From the NCBI GenBank assembly GCA_900759105.1, contig CAAETY010000040.1, positions 1 to 64,000 on the forward strand: DNA of 64,000 nt, given 5' to 3'. This stretch comes from Peptococcaceae bacterium. GTDB taxonomy: Bacteria; Bacillota; Peptococcia; Peptococcales; Peptococcaceae. Positions 30,709 to 39,805 of the stretch are shown here, in pieces. The notes under the pieces were generated by a model. The model was not told the origin of the DNA. It did not search any database and saw nothing but the letters and a program-made list of their open reading frames with translations. The first letter of the stretch is position 1, and the number at the start of each line of letters is the position of its first letter. A program made the position numbers and the translations under genes.

Positions 30709-33405
30709 ATGCGTCAATTCATCCGATTGGCTTTTTCGTATGTGCGCGGAGACCGACGTCAAACCGCGGTGCTCTTGTTGGGCGTGATACTGTCGGCGGC
30801 GATGCTCTCCGGCGTGGCATCTCTTTATGAAAGTGGCGAAGATGCGGCGCGAGAAAATGCGCGTGCCGCTTACGGTGACTGGCACTACACTACGCGAGGA
30901 GATGCACCATGGATAAAGGATTTTCTGGACGATTCAGAAGGCGAAGGCTACACGCTTGAAGCCTATGGCATGGAAACGGTGCGAAAGGCGATTGCGTCGC
31001 CTTTTGATATTCAGCTGGTTTACGCTGACCAAGGCTACTTAAATCAGATGGGGCGAAAGCTATTACTAGGGCACTATCCAACCAAGGACAACGAAGTGGC
31101 TCTTGATGAGAAATGTTTGTTGAACTTGGGTGTGCCGGCGGTGTTGGGTACAGAGGTTGTATTAGATGGAGAATCCTTTTTTTTAAGTGGGGTGATATCA
31201 CCACAACCGGAAAAAATTGCCGAGCAACAGGGCGATTTTATGCAGGCCTTTGTGAGTCCAACGTTGGATTACGGTCAAAATGGCAGTTTTTTGTACTTGA
31301 AGTTTGACGAATCAAAGAATGTCTACAAACAAATGGAAGCCTTTTGTAGCCGGTTTGGCGTCGAACAAGAACGGATTGCAAGTAATAAAGGGATCATGAC
31401 CTATGTGGGTGGTGAGCCAATCGGTGATGTGGGTGAAACCATTTCAGATGGCTTGCAGAATCCGAGATTGGGTATTCCGTATATTTGGGGGATGCTCAAT
31501 AGCACGGGGGCATTCAATAAAGGATTGCTTTTAACCGTATTGGCATTATTTGGTGCGTTTATCATTTACAGTCTTTTTCAGATTTCTGTTACCAAACGGA
31601 TGAGTCAGTACAGCATCATGCAAACCTTAGGGTTAAGTGAGGGCGGCACTTTTACTTTATTATTTGCCGAGCTTACAATGGTTTTTGTAGTAGGATATCC
31701 GTTGGGTTGTCTCTTGGGCAACATTGTGGCTAAGGGACTCTATCACAAGGTGGGGAAGATTTTTGTTCCAACGCAAGAAACCATGCATTCTGGAATTACA
31801 ACGGCACAACGGGTAGAAATAGAAACAAGTGCCCAGCGCACGCCAATCGGAGACTTTTCGGTGGATGGGGCGGCTATTATATGGAGTGCGGTGTTCTTTT
31901 TTGCGGTGTTGGGATTGATTAGCATCGTGCTAGTGTGGAGAATGCGCAAGCGCACCTTGCGTCAGCTCATGGTAAACGAAGCACCTATTAGTCAACATGC
32001 TCGAAAAATTTATAGTACCAAGCGCGGTGATATGACAAGTGTTCTCGCGCACAAGTTTATGTTTGAACGCAAAGGGTTACTCATTGGATTGCTCTTGTCT
32101 CTTTCCGTGGGAAGTGTGATTTTCTTGGGTGCGACCTATTTCACAGAAAATACACGCGTACATAATGCACTGACTTTTAAAGCAGATGATGGATTAGGAT
32201 CTGATATGACAGTGCGCATGCAATCAGACCTATTATCGCAGAGTATTACTGCACCCACATTTGAAAAGATGGCACATATTTCCGGTGTAGCTACAGTACA
32301 TCCAGTGCAATATATGTTAGGGGAGCTATCTCTTCAAGACGGAACCTTTTCTTGGTGGCCGTATTATGCAGAAGTGGCAGAGGAACCGGACTTTGACCCG
32401 GATCCAGTCATCATGGAAAAATACAATGGCATGGCTGTGCGTACCGGTGAAGATGATGTGGCGTTAAAGGTCAATATCTATGGCTATGACGATGCCATGC
32501 TTATGGCATTGGACGAATATCTTCTCGAGGGCCATATTGATCCAGATGCTATGCGACGTGAGGACACCGTCATTTTCAAAACGCTCATGGATGGGCAAGG
32601 AAATTACGACGGTATTTCCTTAGGCGTGGGTGAGATGCTTTCTGTAAAAACACCGAAGAGCGAAGATGTTCCACAAGAAGCACTGCGTTTCCAAAGTGAG
32701 GCTGCTATGTATAAAGACCATGAGCTTCTAGTGAGTGCGGTTGTGAGTCGGCCTCTCGGTAAGGTTGATGCTTTTATTGGCGATGACGGTAAATCGACTG
32801 TGGACATTATTATGACCGCAGAACAAATGAAGGCGCATTTTGGTGTGAGTGGTGCACAAACCGTGAGTGTGCTCTTGTCGCAAGATGTCAATCATCAAAC
32901 AGTGGCGAAGATGCTTCGGCAAACCATCAAGGCGGTGCCACAATGTGTTGTGACGGACTATACCGAAGTAATCGGCGCTCAAAATGCGTTTCTGGCACAG
33001 AAAATGTTTTTCTACTATGGAATTGCAGGGATACTCTTTGGCATTAGTATTCTCCACGTAATGAATAGTATGCGATATCTTATTGTGGCGCGTCGTCGTG
33101 AGTTGGGGATACTGCGTGCAATGGGCATGTCCGACAAGGAATTTTATCGGATGTTGATAAAGGAAGGTTTCCGATACGGGGTATATTTGACCATTGTAAC
33201 GGTGGTGTTGTATCTTGTGATACAACGTGTGCTTTATTATTTCATGGTGCATGTGGCCTTGTATTTGCATCCACTCCCGTGGATTTCATGGCAATGGTTG
33301 GCACTGATTGCGGTGCTCAATTTTCTTGTCTGTGTGGGTGTGGTGTTGGGGGGTGGTCGGCGTTTACTCAAGCATGAGATAGTCGAAGAAGTACAAGGCA
33401 TCTAA
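30709..33405 (+). CDS. FtsX-type ABC permease, duplicated
   Basis: 898 residues, with two FtsX halves. One transmembrane helix at about 19-37, a large external region 40-270, three helices at about 273-411, then again one helix (about 454-474), external 475-760 and three helices (about 765-883). MNSMRYLIVARRRELGILRAMG before the last helices is the family motif. Located in an RR-HK-ATPase-permease run, the layout of Bce/VEX-type antimicrobial-peptide detoxification or lipoprotein-release systems. Substrate unknown. ATG 30709 is chosen because the in-frame 30661 start lies in the ATPase gene. Confidence 0.93.
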   Translation: MRQFIRLAFSYVRGDRRQTAVLLLGVILSAAMLSGVASLYESGEDAARENARAAYGDWHYTTRGDAPWIKDFLDDSEGEGYTLEAYGMETVRKAIASPFDIQLVYADQGYLNQMGRKLLLGHYPTKDNEVALDEKCLLNLGVPAVLGTEVVLDGESFFLSGVISPQPEKIAEQQGDFMQAFVSPTLDYGQNGSFLYLKFDESKNVYKQMEAFCSRFGVEQERIASNKGIMTYVGGEPIGDVGETISDGLQNPRLGIPYIWGMLNSTGAFNKGLLLTVLALFGAFIIYSLFQISVTKRMSQYSIMQTLGLSEGGTFTLLFAELTMVFVVGYPLGCLLGNIVAKGLYHKVGKIFVPTQETMHSGITTAQRVEIETSAQRTPIGDFSVDGAAIIWSAVFFFAVLGLISIVLVWRMRKRTLRQLMVNEAPISQHARKIYSTKRGDMTSVLAHKFMFERKGLLIGLLLSLSVGSVIFLGATYFTENTRVHNALTFKADDGLGSDMTVRMQSDLLSQSITAPTFEKMAHISGVATVHPVQYMLGELSLQDGTFSWWPYYAEVAEEPDFDPDPVIMEKYNGMAVRTGEDDVALKVNIYGYDDAMLMALDEYLLEGHIDPDAMRREDTVIFKTLMDGQGNYDGISLGVGEMLSVKTPKSEDVPQEALRFQSEAAMYKDHELLVSAVVSRPLGKVDAFIGDDGKSTVDIIMTAEQMKAHFGVSGAQTVSVLLSQDVNHQTVAKMLRQTIKAVPQCVVTDYTEVIGAQNAFLAQKMFFYYGIAGILFGISILHVMNSMRYLIVARRRELGILRAMGMSDKEFYRMLIKEGFRYGVYLTIVTVVLYLVIQRVLYYFMVHVALYLHPLPWISWQWLALIAVLNFLVCVGVVLGGGRRLLKHEIVEEVQGI

Positions 33406-33414
33406 CTCCAACAA

Positions 33415-33458
33415 AAAAGCCGCTATCAGTACATTTGCTGATAGCGGCTTTTGCTTTT
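33415..33458. terminator. Bidirectional terminator
   Basis: AAAAGCCGCTATCAG / CTGATAGCGGCTTTT 15-bp perfect stem, 8-base loop, T-run. Ends the permease gene and the minus-strand tatD. Confidence 0.92.
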
Positions 33459-34228
33459 TAGAAAGTGGTTTTGAAAAGATGGCAAGCGTTTTCATAGGTG
33501 GCTTGGCACACTTCTTCGACGCTGATGGCGCGGAGTTTGGCAATTTCTTGGGCGACGTATTGTACGTAGCTTGGTTCATTGCGTTTACCGCGGAACGGTA
33601 CCGGTGTCATGTAAGGGCAGTCTGTTTCAATCATCAAACGATCGAGGGGAATTTCTGCGGCCACTTGCTTGGCCGTTTTGGCGTTTTTGAAGGTGACCAC
33701 GCCACCGAGGCCGATGTAAAAACAGTGTTCAACGGCTTCTCGCATCATCTCAACTGAACCGGAGTAGGCGTGGAAGACGCCACCGACTGCCTCTGCACCG
33801 TTTTCCCAGAGGGTATCAAAGCAGTCGCGGTGCGCTTCACGATCGTGAATGATGAGTGGTTTATCGAGGGCCTTTGCGAGTTCGATGTGGCGTTTGAAGA
33901 GAATCTTTTGCTCTTCCGGTGTCGCAGTGTCCCAATAATAGTCCAAGCCGGTTTCACCGATGGCAATAACACGCTCGTGGTGTGCGAGTTCTACCAAACG
34001 TTCCCACTTTTGTGGATCGTATTTGTGTGCATCCTCCGGATGGAGCGCAACGGCGGCATAAATTTTTGCATGTTCTTCAGCGGATTGCACCGCTTTTTCC
34101 GCATCCTCAAAATTACAGCCGATGTTGATGGTTGCATGGAGTTCGAGGGTGCGCGCCAGAACCTCATCATAGTCTTCGGTAAAGGCTGGGTCCATGAGGT
34201 GGGCGTGGGTATCCATTAAATATTGCAT
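33458..34228 (-). CDS. tatD: TatD-family metal-dependent hydrolase (DNase)
   Basis: 256 residues, TIM-barrel. Metal ligands are seen at DTHAHL (His8, His10), GETGLDYY, IIHDREA, FHAYSG and ETDCPYMTP. 3'-5' DNA/RNA exonuclease activity is known for several TatD members, while others are D-aminoacyl-tRNA deacylase-like, so the substrate is not certain. Start ATG 34228 has TGAGG 7 bases before it. It follows metG by 8 bases on the same strand, a pairing common in Firmicutes. Confidence 0.93.
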   Translation of the reverse strand: MQYLMDTHAHLMDPAFTEDYDEVLARTLELHATINIGCNFEDAEKAVQSAEEHAKIYAAVALHPEDAHKYDPQKWERLVELAHHERVIAIGETGLDYYWDTATPEEQKILFKRHIELAKALDKPLIIHDREAHRDCFDTLWENGAEAVGGVFHAYSGSVEMMREAVEHCFYIGLGGVVTFKNAKTAKQVAAEIPLDRLMIETDCPYMTPVPFRGKRNEPSYVQYVAQEIAKLRAISVEEVCQATYENACHLFKTTF

Positions 34229-34236
34229 GGCGTGCC

Positions 34237-36165
34237 TCAGGAAATGCTTACGCCGGATGGGATGGCGTCTGCTGCCACTTGCAATACTTCAAGGGCGCTG
34301 TCGTCATCGGTTGCTGCGGTCAAAATCATGCCGTGGCTCTTAATACCGCGGATTTTCTTTGGTGCAAGGTTTGCAAGGACAACGAGCTTTTTGCCAATCA
34401 TGTCAGCCGGTTCACTATAGAATTTACGGATGCCACTGACAACGGTGCGTTCTTCGCCACCGATGTCGAGGGTAAATTGCAGGAGCTTGTCTGCTTTTGC
34501 GACAGGTTGGCAATCCTTAACAACAGCCACACGGATGTCGAGCTTGGAGAAATCATCAAAGCTGATTTCATCCTTGAAGGTTACTGCCGGTGCGACTTCT
34601 GCTACAGGGATTTCGATGCTAGCAGGGTCAACGCGTGGGAACAATGCATCGCCTTTGCTAACCTTGGTGCCGGCTGGGGTCATTGCCCAAGTGGTGGCAT
34701 CTGCCCAGGTGGCATTGGTCAAGTCAACGCCGAGCTGTGCGGAGACGCGTGGTGCGAGTGCCGGCATAAATGGCTTCAAGAGGATGGTCACAATGCGGAT
34801 ACATTCTGCCAAGTTGTAGAGCACGCTCATGAGGCGTGGTCGATATTTATCGTCCTTTGCGAGTACCCATGGGGTGGTTTCATCGATATACTTGTTGGCA
34901 CGACCAACAAGGGCAAAGATTTGTTCCAAGGCACCAGGGAAGTTGAGCTTGTCAAGTTCCTTGGCAGCATGAGCCGGCGTAGTGATGGCCAAACGAACAA
35001 GGCCTTCATCGATGCGTTCTTCTTGTTCAGGTGCCGGAATGATGCCGTTGTTATATTTGTCAATCATGGAAATGGTGCGGCTAACAAGGTTGCCGTAGTC
35101 ATTGGCCAAGTCTGTGTTATAGCGAGTGATGAAGAGTTCTTCGGTATAGTTGCCATCTTGACCGGATGGAATATCGCGAAGAAGGTAATAACGAACAGCA
35201 TCTACGCCATATTTATCAATGAGTTCGAATGGGTTAACAACGTTGCCCTTAGACTTACTCATTTTCCCACCGTTGGAAAGTACCCAGCCGTGGCCGAATA
35301 CTTGTTTAGGTAGCGGAATATCTGCAGCAAGTAAGATGGTAGGCCAGATGATAGCGTGGAAACGTGCAATATCTTTCCCTACGATGTGTACATCAGCAGG
35401 CCAGAATTTTTCGAAGAGGCTTTCATCGTCAGTGCCCCATCCCAATGCGGAGATATAGTTAAAGAGGGCATCGAACCAAACGTAGATAACGTGTTTTTCA
35501 TCAATTGGTACAGGAATGCCCCAGTTAAAGGTGGAACGGGAAATGCAAAGGTCATCAAGCCCACCTTTGATAAAGTTCACCATTTCATTGCGACGACTTT
35601 CCGGTTGAATAAAGCTTGGATGGTCTTCAATGTATTGGAGCAATTGGTCTTGATAGTTGCTCATTTTGAAGAAGTAGCTTTCTTCGGAAAGGATTTCTGT
35701 TTTTTTACCGCAGTCAGGGCAGTGGTCACCGTCGACTAATTGCAAATCGGTAAAGAAGGTTTCGCAAGAAGTGCAATAGTGGCCGGAGTAAGAGGACTTG
35801 TAAATATCACCCTTTTCGTAGATTTTGGTAAAGAGCTTTTGTACTGCTTCGACGTGGAAGTCATCAGTGGTACGGATAAATTTATCGTAGTCAATCATAA
35901 GCGCTTTCCAAAGTGGCTTAAAGCCGCCGTCACCTTCAACGATGGCGTCAACGTATTGCTTTGGTGTTACGCCGGCTTTTTCTGCCGCACGTTCAATTTT
36001 TTGACCGTGTTCGTCGCTACCGGTTAAGAAATAGGTGTCAAAGCCGCGCATTTTTTTGTAGCGGGTGATGGTATCGGCTAAAACAGTGCTGTAAGCATTA
36101 CCGATGTGGAGCTTTGCACTTGGATAATAAATCGGGGTTGTGACATAAAATGTGTTATCACTCAT
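34237..36165 (-). CDS. metG: Methionyl-tRNA synthetase with C-terminal tRNA-binding domain
   Basis: 642 residues. Charges tRNA-Met. HIGN near residue 20, zinc knuckle CTSCETFF/CPDCG about 130-150, KMSKSKGN near 300, anticodon-binding helices, then an EMAP/Trbp111-like OB domain from about 540 (FSKLDIRVAVV). The ATG at 36165 has AGAGGAGG upstream; an in-frame ATG at 36339 lies before the promoter. Its 90-base leader contains a terminator-like hairpin, so attenuation is suspected. Confidence 0.96.
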   Translation of the reverse strand: MSDNTFYVTTPIYYPSAKLHIGNAYSTVLADTITRYKKMRGFDTYFLTGSDEHGQKIERAAEKAGVTPKQYVDAIVEGDGGFKPLWKALMIDYDKFIRTTDDFHVEAVQKLFTKIYEKGDIYKSSYSGHYCTSCETFFTDLQLVDGDHCPDCGKKTEILSEESYFFKMSNYQDQLLQYIEDHPSFIQPESRRNEMVNFIKGGLDDLCISRSTFNWGIPVPIDEKHVIYVWFDALFNYISALGWGTDDESLFEKFWPADVHIVGKDIARFHAIIWPTILLAADIPLPKQVFGHGWVLSNGGKMSKSKGNVVNPFELIDKYGVDAVRYYLLRDIPSGQDGNYTEELFITRYNTDLANDYGNLVSRTISMIDKYNNGIIPAPEQEERIDEGLVRLAITTPAHAAKELDKLNFPGALEQIFALVGRANKYIDETTPWVLAKDDKYRPRLMSVLYNLAECIRIVTILLKPFMPALAPRVSAQLGVDLTNATWADATTWAMTPAGTKVSKGDALFPRVDPASIEIPVAEVAPAVTFKDEISFDDFSKLDIRVAVVKDCQPVAKADKLLQFTLDIGGEERTVVSGIRKFYSEPADMIGKKLVVLANLAPKKIRGIKSHGMILTAATDDDSALEVLQVAADAIPSGVSIS

Positions 36166-36186
36166 AAAAACAGGCCTCCTCTTATT

Positions 36187-36291
36187 AATAAAAAACGCCC
36201 GACTAAGCAGGCGACGTGAGTAGTGTAAATTAAAAATGCACCATCGGTTAGAATCCACATTAAGTATAAAACGGGGGATGAACCTTGTCAA
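36187..36291 (-). promoter_or_regulatory. metG promoter and leader with attenuator-like hairpin
   Basis: On the minus strand TTGACA (36291-36286), 17 bases, TATACT (36268-36263). The leader is about 90 bases. CGCCTG...CGGGCG forms a 6-bp hairpin (36213-36196) followed by TTTTTTATT, only about 25 bases before the metG ribosome site. I see no T-box core and no room for a SAM riboswitch. An attenuator or protein-bound leader is inferred. Confidence 0.6.
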
Positions 36292-36358
36292 TTGATTGTT
36301 CATGGCCGAGAGGTGCACTGTATAGAGGAAAAAGAACACTGATTGCCATTATCTTTCT

Positions 36359-36387
36359 TTGACGAGGTGAAGGGAATCCGCTATACT
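36359..36387 (+). promoter_or_regulatory. Promoter of the DUF695/Nudix/pncB unit
   Basis: TTGACG (36359-36364), 17 bases, TATACT (36382-36387). The next gene starts about 60 bases downstream and three genes follow without terminator. Confidence 0.75.
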
Positions 36388-36446
36388 GTAGATTATAATG
36401 TGTCATGCAAAATCATGAAAATATTATTCAAAAGTGAGGACATTCT

Positions 36447-37301
36447 ATGGAAGCGTTAGATAAAGAAATTAGAAATAAAATTGAGTTTACCTTTGCAGAC
36501 GATGATGCGGAAAGAGATCCGATATTAGAATTGCCACCTGAATATGAAATGTATGTAACAGCGATGGATGACGGGCGTGCACTTGTAAACGTTGACTTTG
36601 CTGTTGCAGACAAGGCACCAATTCCACGTTTGCACTGGTTGATGGGGATTCAAATGGAATTTTTGAATCCAACCGAAGATGGCTTCTACGATGAAGAAGA
36701 AGAAGCTATGATTATGGAAATTCAGGACTATATTATCAAGGTAATGAGTGAAGAAGGTCGTGCTCGTTTTGTTGGGGCGGTAACCTATGCTGGCACTAGA
36801 ATGTTTTACTTCTATGGCCCGGATGCTGAATATGTGGCACCACTCGTAGGGAAGATTGCCTCCGAATATGGGGACTATGACTTCAACTATATGAGCGATA
36901 ACGATGGGAACTGGTCCTTCTACTTCAACGCAATTTATCCAACCGATTTGGATATGGCACACATTCGCAACCGTTATATGGTTCAAAATTTGATTGAATC
37001 TGGTGTAGATGTGGAACATGAATATAGTGTGTATCATTTCTTCTATTTCCAAGATGGTGCAAGCCGTGCAAAAGCTGCAGCTGCGTTGAGTCAGCTTGGT
37101 TATGAAGTGATTGACAGCCACATGTATGTTGAAGAGCTTGAACCAATGAGCCTTGGTCTTAAAATGATGGCAAAGCATGATTTGACCTATCCTACATTGA
37201 CAGAAAAAACCTATGAATGTTTTGAAGCCATGGATGAAAACATCGGTGTGTATGATGGTTGGGAATTGGCACCAACCGAAGATACCGATGCATGGATTTA
37301 A
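36447..37301 (+). CDS. DUF695/RraB-domain protein
   Basis: 284 residues, acidic. The middle part (about residues 100-170; MFYFYGPDA, GDYDFNYMSDNDGNWSFYF) resembles DUF695. The part after it (NLIESGVDVEHEYSVYHFFY, then GASRAKAAAALSQLGYEV) resembles RraB, a regulator that binds RNase E in proteobacteria. RNase E as such is not typical of Clostridia, so the target here is unclear. GAGGACATTCT stands before the ATG. First of the unit that leads to pncB. Domain naming from memory of the families, moderate certainty. Confidence 0.72.
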   Translation: MEALDKEIRNKIEFTFADDDAERDPILELPPEYEMYVTAMDDGRALVNVDFAVADKAPIPRLHWLMGIQMEFLNPTEDGFYDEEEEAMIMEIQDYIIKVMSEEGRARFVGAVTYAGTRMFYFYGPDAEYVAPLVGKIASEYGDYDFNYMSDNDGNWSFYFNAIYPTDLDMAHIRNRYMVQNLIESGVDVEHEYSVYHFFYFQDGASRAKAAAALSQLGYEVIDSHMYVEELEPMSLGLKMMAKHDLTYPTLTEKTYECFEAMDENIGVYDGWELAPTEDTDAWI

Positions 37302-37313
37302 TGGGGCATTGGT

Positions 37314-38201
37314 ATGAAATTAACCGATGAAGATTTACAGTTTGCGGCCGCTTATGATGATTCCATGTATTGGCATCCATCAGTGACCGCAGATAGTGTG
37401 GTATTTAGATGTCTGGATACGCCGGATAATAAAACCAAGAAATATCCGATGCGCAAACTAGAAGTGCTGTTGATTAAGCGTGGCAATTGTCCTTATAAAG
37501 GCGGTTGGGCATTACCGGGTGGCTTTTTAAATAAGGATGAAAGCCTTGCAGAATGTGCAGCACGTGAGTGCGAAGAAGAAACCGGATTAAAGCCAATTTA
37601 TTGCGGTGAGGTTTCTACGTATAGTAGCATAAATCGCGATCCACGTACGCGCATTATTACCCAAGCTTTTTTGGCACTGGTGCCATATGGCGAAAGCGGA
37701 GAAGTGAAGGGCGCTGATGATGCTGCAGAAGCGGCATGGTTTGAAGTTTCGATGAAAACAGAAAATCTCAATCCACGTCATTATCGTGCACAGGTGATTT
37801 TGAAAAATGGTGACCTTGAAATAAAGGGAAGCGTTGACCTCAAGGCGGACGATAATGGACGATGGCATCGTGAAGTGGCAGAAGATGCCGAATACCTGGC
37901 GTTTGATCATTTGGAAATGATAGGTTGTGCCGTAGAAACATTGCGTACAAAGCTGTATCGCACGGCTATTGCTTTTCAATGGGTAGAGGACACCTTCCGC
38001 ATTGCGGATTTACAGGGTGTATTCGAAGCAGTAACCGGCAATGAGCTTTTACGCACAACATTCTTTGAACACGTGAAACCGTTGATTAAGCGTTGCGATA
38101 ATCAGCCGGAAGGTTGCAGCGTGCTTGACCAAATGTATGAATTCAATGAAAACTATTGCCTGCAAGACGGCTTGTCCGCCTTGGATTTATGGCAGTCTTA
38201 A
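37314..38201 (+). CDS. Nudix hydrolase with C-terminal winged helix, NrtR-like
   Basis: 295 residues. Nudix box GGFLNKDE...AARECEEETGL at about residues 67-90 keeps the RExxEE residues, so hydrolysis of a nucleoside diphosphate (ADP-ribose type) is possible. Residues about 215-290 (FRIADLQGVFEAVTGNELL, then FFEHVKPLIK) match the winged-helix end of NrtR, the Nudix-derived repressor of NAD salvage genes. It is placed 12 bases before pncB. A dual regulator/enzyme is inferred. ADP-ribose would be the expected effector from the known family. Confidence 0.82.
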   Translation: MKLTDEDLQFAAAYDDSMYWHPSVTADSVVFRCLDTPDNKTKKYPMRKLEVLLIKRGNCPYKGGWALPGGFLNKDESLAECAARECEEETGLKPIYCGEVSTYSSINRDPRTRIITQAFLALVPYGESGEVKGADDAAEAAWFEVSMKTENLNPRHYRAQVILKNGDLEIKGSVDLKADDNGRWHREVAEDAEYLAFDHLEMIGCAVETLRTKLYRTAIAFQWVEDTFRIADLQGVFEAVTGNELLRTTFFEHVKPLIKRCDNQPEGCSVLDQMYEFNENYCLQDGLSALDLWQS

Positions 38202-38213
38202 GGGGAGCGAACA

Positions 38214-39680
38214 ATGGAACAGCGTAACTTAACGCTTTTAACAGACTTCTATGAAATTACCATGGGCAATGGTTATTTCATTAACGGTCTGAAAGATCAA
38301 ATTGTATATTTTGACATGTTTTTCCGTGACATTCCGGATGATGGCGGTTTCGTCGTGATGGCCGGATTGGACCAATTAATTACCTATTTGGAAAATCTTA
38401 AATTCACCGAAGAAGATATTGAATATTTGCGTTCGAAGCAGTTATTTGATGAAGGCTTCTTGGAATACCTGCGTGATTTCAAATTTGAATGTGATGTTTG
38501 GGCAGTGCCGGAAGGTCGCCCGGTATTTCCACATGAACCACTGGTAACCGTTCGCGGACCGGTGATTCAGGCACAATTTTTAGAAACCATGTTGCTATTA
38601 ACAATCAATCACCAATGTTTGATTGCAACAAAGGCAAATCGTATTGTACGTGCTGCACAAGGACGTTCTGTTATGGAATTTGGTTCTCGCCGTGCGCAAG
38701 GTCCGGATGCAGCCAATTATGGTGCGCGTGCGGCATATATTGGCGGTGTGGCGGGGTCTGCCAATACCTCAACCGATCGTGATTATGGTGTACCGGCACT
38801 GGGAACAATGGCACATAGTTGGGTTCAGCTTTTTAATGATGAAGAAAAAGCTTTCCGTTTGTATGCAGAAGCGTATCCGCAAGCTTGCACTTTACTTATT
38901 GATACCTATGACGTTCTCGGTTCCGGTCTGCCAAATGCTATTAAGGTATTTAAAGACGTTGTTGTCCCTAGTGGACATCGCCCGGCAGGGGTTCGAATCG
39001 ACAGCGGGGATATTGCTTATCTGTCAAAGAAGGTGCGTGAGATTCTCGATGCTGAAGGGTTTGAAGACTGCGCGATTGTTGCAAGCGGTGGCTTGGATGA
39101 ATTCTTGATTCAAGACCTTATTGTTCAAGGTGCCAAGCTTGATAGCTTTGGTGTGGGCGAACGTTTGATTACCTGTAAGAGTGATCCGATTTTTGGCGGC
39201 GTATACAAGATGGTGGCTGTCGAAGAAGACGGTATTATTGCGCCTCGTATCAAAATTAGTGAAAATATCGGTAAAATTACCACACCGGGGTATAAAATGC
39301 CTTGGCGTCTGTTTGATAATGACACCAACAAGGCCATTGCCGATGTGGTGACGATGGCTGATGAAGTTATTGATGACAGCCGTCCATATGAAATTTTTGA
39401 TCCAAATGCTGTATGGAAGCGCAAAACTGTGAAAAATTTCCATGCAGAAAAATTGCAAGTGCCAATTTTTGAACAAGGAAAGCTTGTTTACGATTGTCCA
39501 AATGTGACAGAAATTCGTGCTTATTGCGAAAAAGAATTGGACACATTGTGGGATGAAGTCAAGCGCTTTGAAAATCCACACCATTATTATGTGGACTATT
39601 CCTCAGCCTTGTGGAGTATGCGTGAACGCATGCTGATGGAGCGTCGCCACGTGATTTCAAAAGAAGAATCTTTGCACTGA
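38214..39680 (+). CDS. pncB: Nicotinate phosphoribosyltransferase
   Basis: 488 residues. Makes nicotinate mononucleotide from nicotinate and PRPP with ATP, entry to the Preiss-Handler route. Opening LTDFYEITMGNGYF, catalytic-loop region EFGSRRAQGPDAANYGARAA with the phosphorylatable-histidine neighbourhood, GTMAHSWVQLF and later VRIDSGDIAYLSKK and ASGGLDEF are characteristic. AGGGGAG precedes the ATG. It is coupled to the Nudix-winged-helix gene, and nadE at 1.4 kb completes the route. Confidence 0.95.
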   Translation: MEQRNLTLLTDFYEITMGNGYFINGLKDQIVYFDMFFRDIPDDGGFVVMAGLDQLITYLENLKFTEEDIEYLRSKQLFDEGFLEYLRDFKFECDVWAVPEGRPVFPHEPLVTVRGPVIQAQFLETMLLLTINHQCLIATKANRIVRAAQGRSVMEFGSRRAQGPDAANYGARAAYIGGVAGSANTSTDRDYGVPALGTMAHSWVQLFNDEEKAFRLYAEAYPQACTLLIDTYDVLGSGLPNAIKVFKDVVVPSGHRPAGVRIDSGDIAYLSKKVREILDAEGFEDCAIVASGGLDEFLIQDLIVQGAKLDSFGVGERLITCKSDPIFGGVYKMVAVEEDGIIAPRIKISENIGKITTPGYKMPWRLFDNDTNKAIADVVTMADEVIDDSRPYEIFDPNAVWKRKTVKNFHAEKLQVPIFEQGKLVYDCPNVTEIRAYCEKELDTLWDEVKRFENPHHYYVDYSSALWSMRERMLMERRHVISKEESLH

Positions 39681-39706
39681 GCGCAAGGAATTCAATGATA
39701 AAAGGG

Positions 39707-39741
39707 AAAACGCCGTTGCTTTTTGAAGTAACGGCGTTTTT
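39707..39741 (+). terminator. Terminator of the pncB unit
   Basis: AAAACGCCGTT(G)CTT / AAGTAACGGCGTTTT 15-bp stem with one mismatch and a short loop, followed by T. Confidence 0.88.
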
Positions 39742-39805
39742 ATGTGCTTTGGAGTAGGAAGGTAGTGTATAATAAACGCAGAATTGCACGAAGGAAGGTG
39801 TCAAG

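Noticed and set aside
36166..36291. T-box leader before metG
   Set aside because: The conserved GGTGG...ACCGCG core and a long specifier stem are missing and the leader is too short.
38980..39005. tRNA-like GGGTTCGAATC in pncB
   Set aside because: It is part of the reading frame (GVRIDSGD) and no cloverleaf surrounds it.
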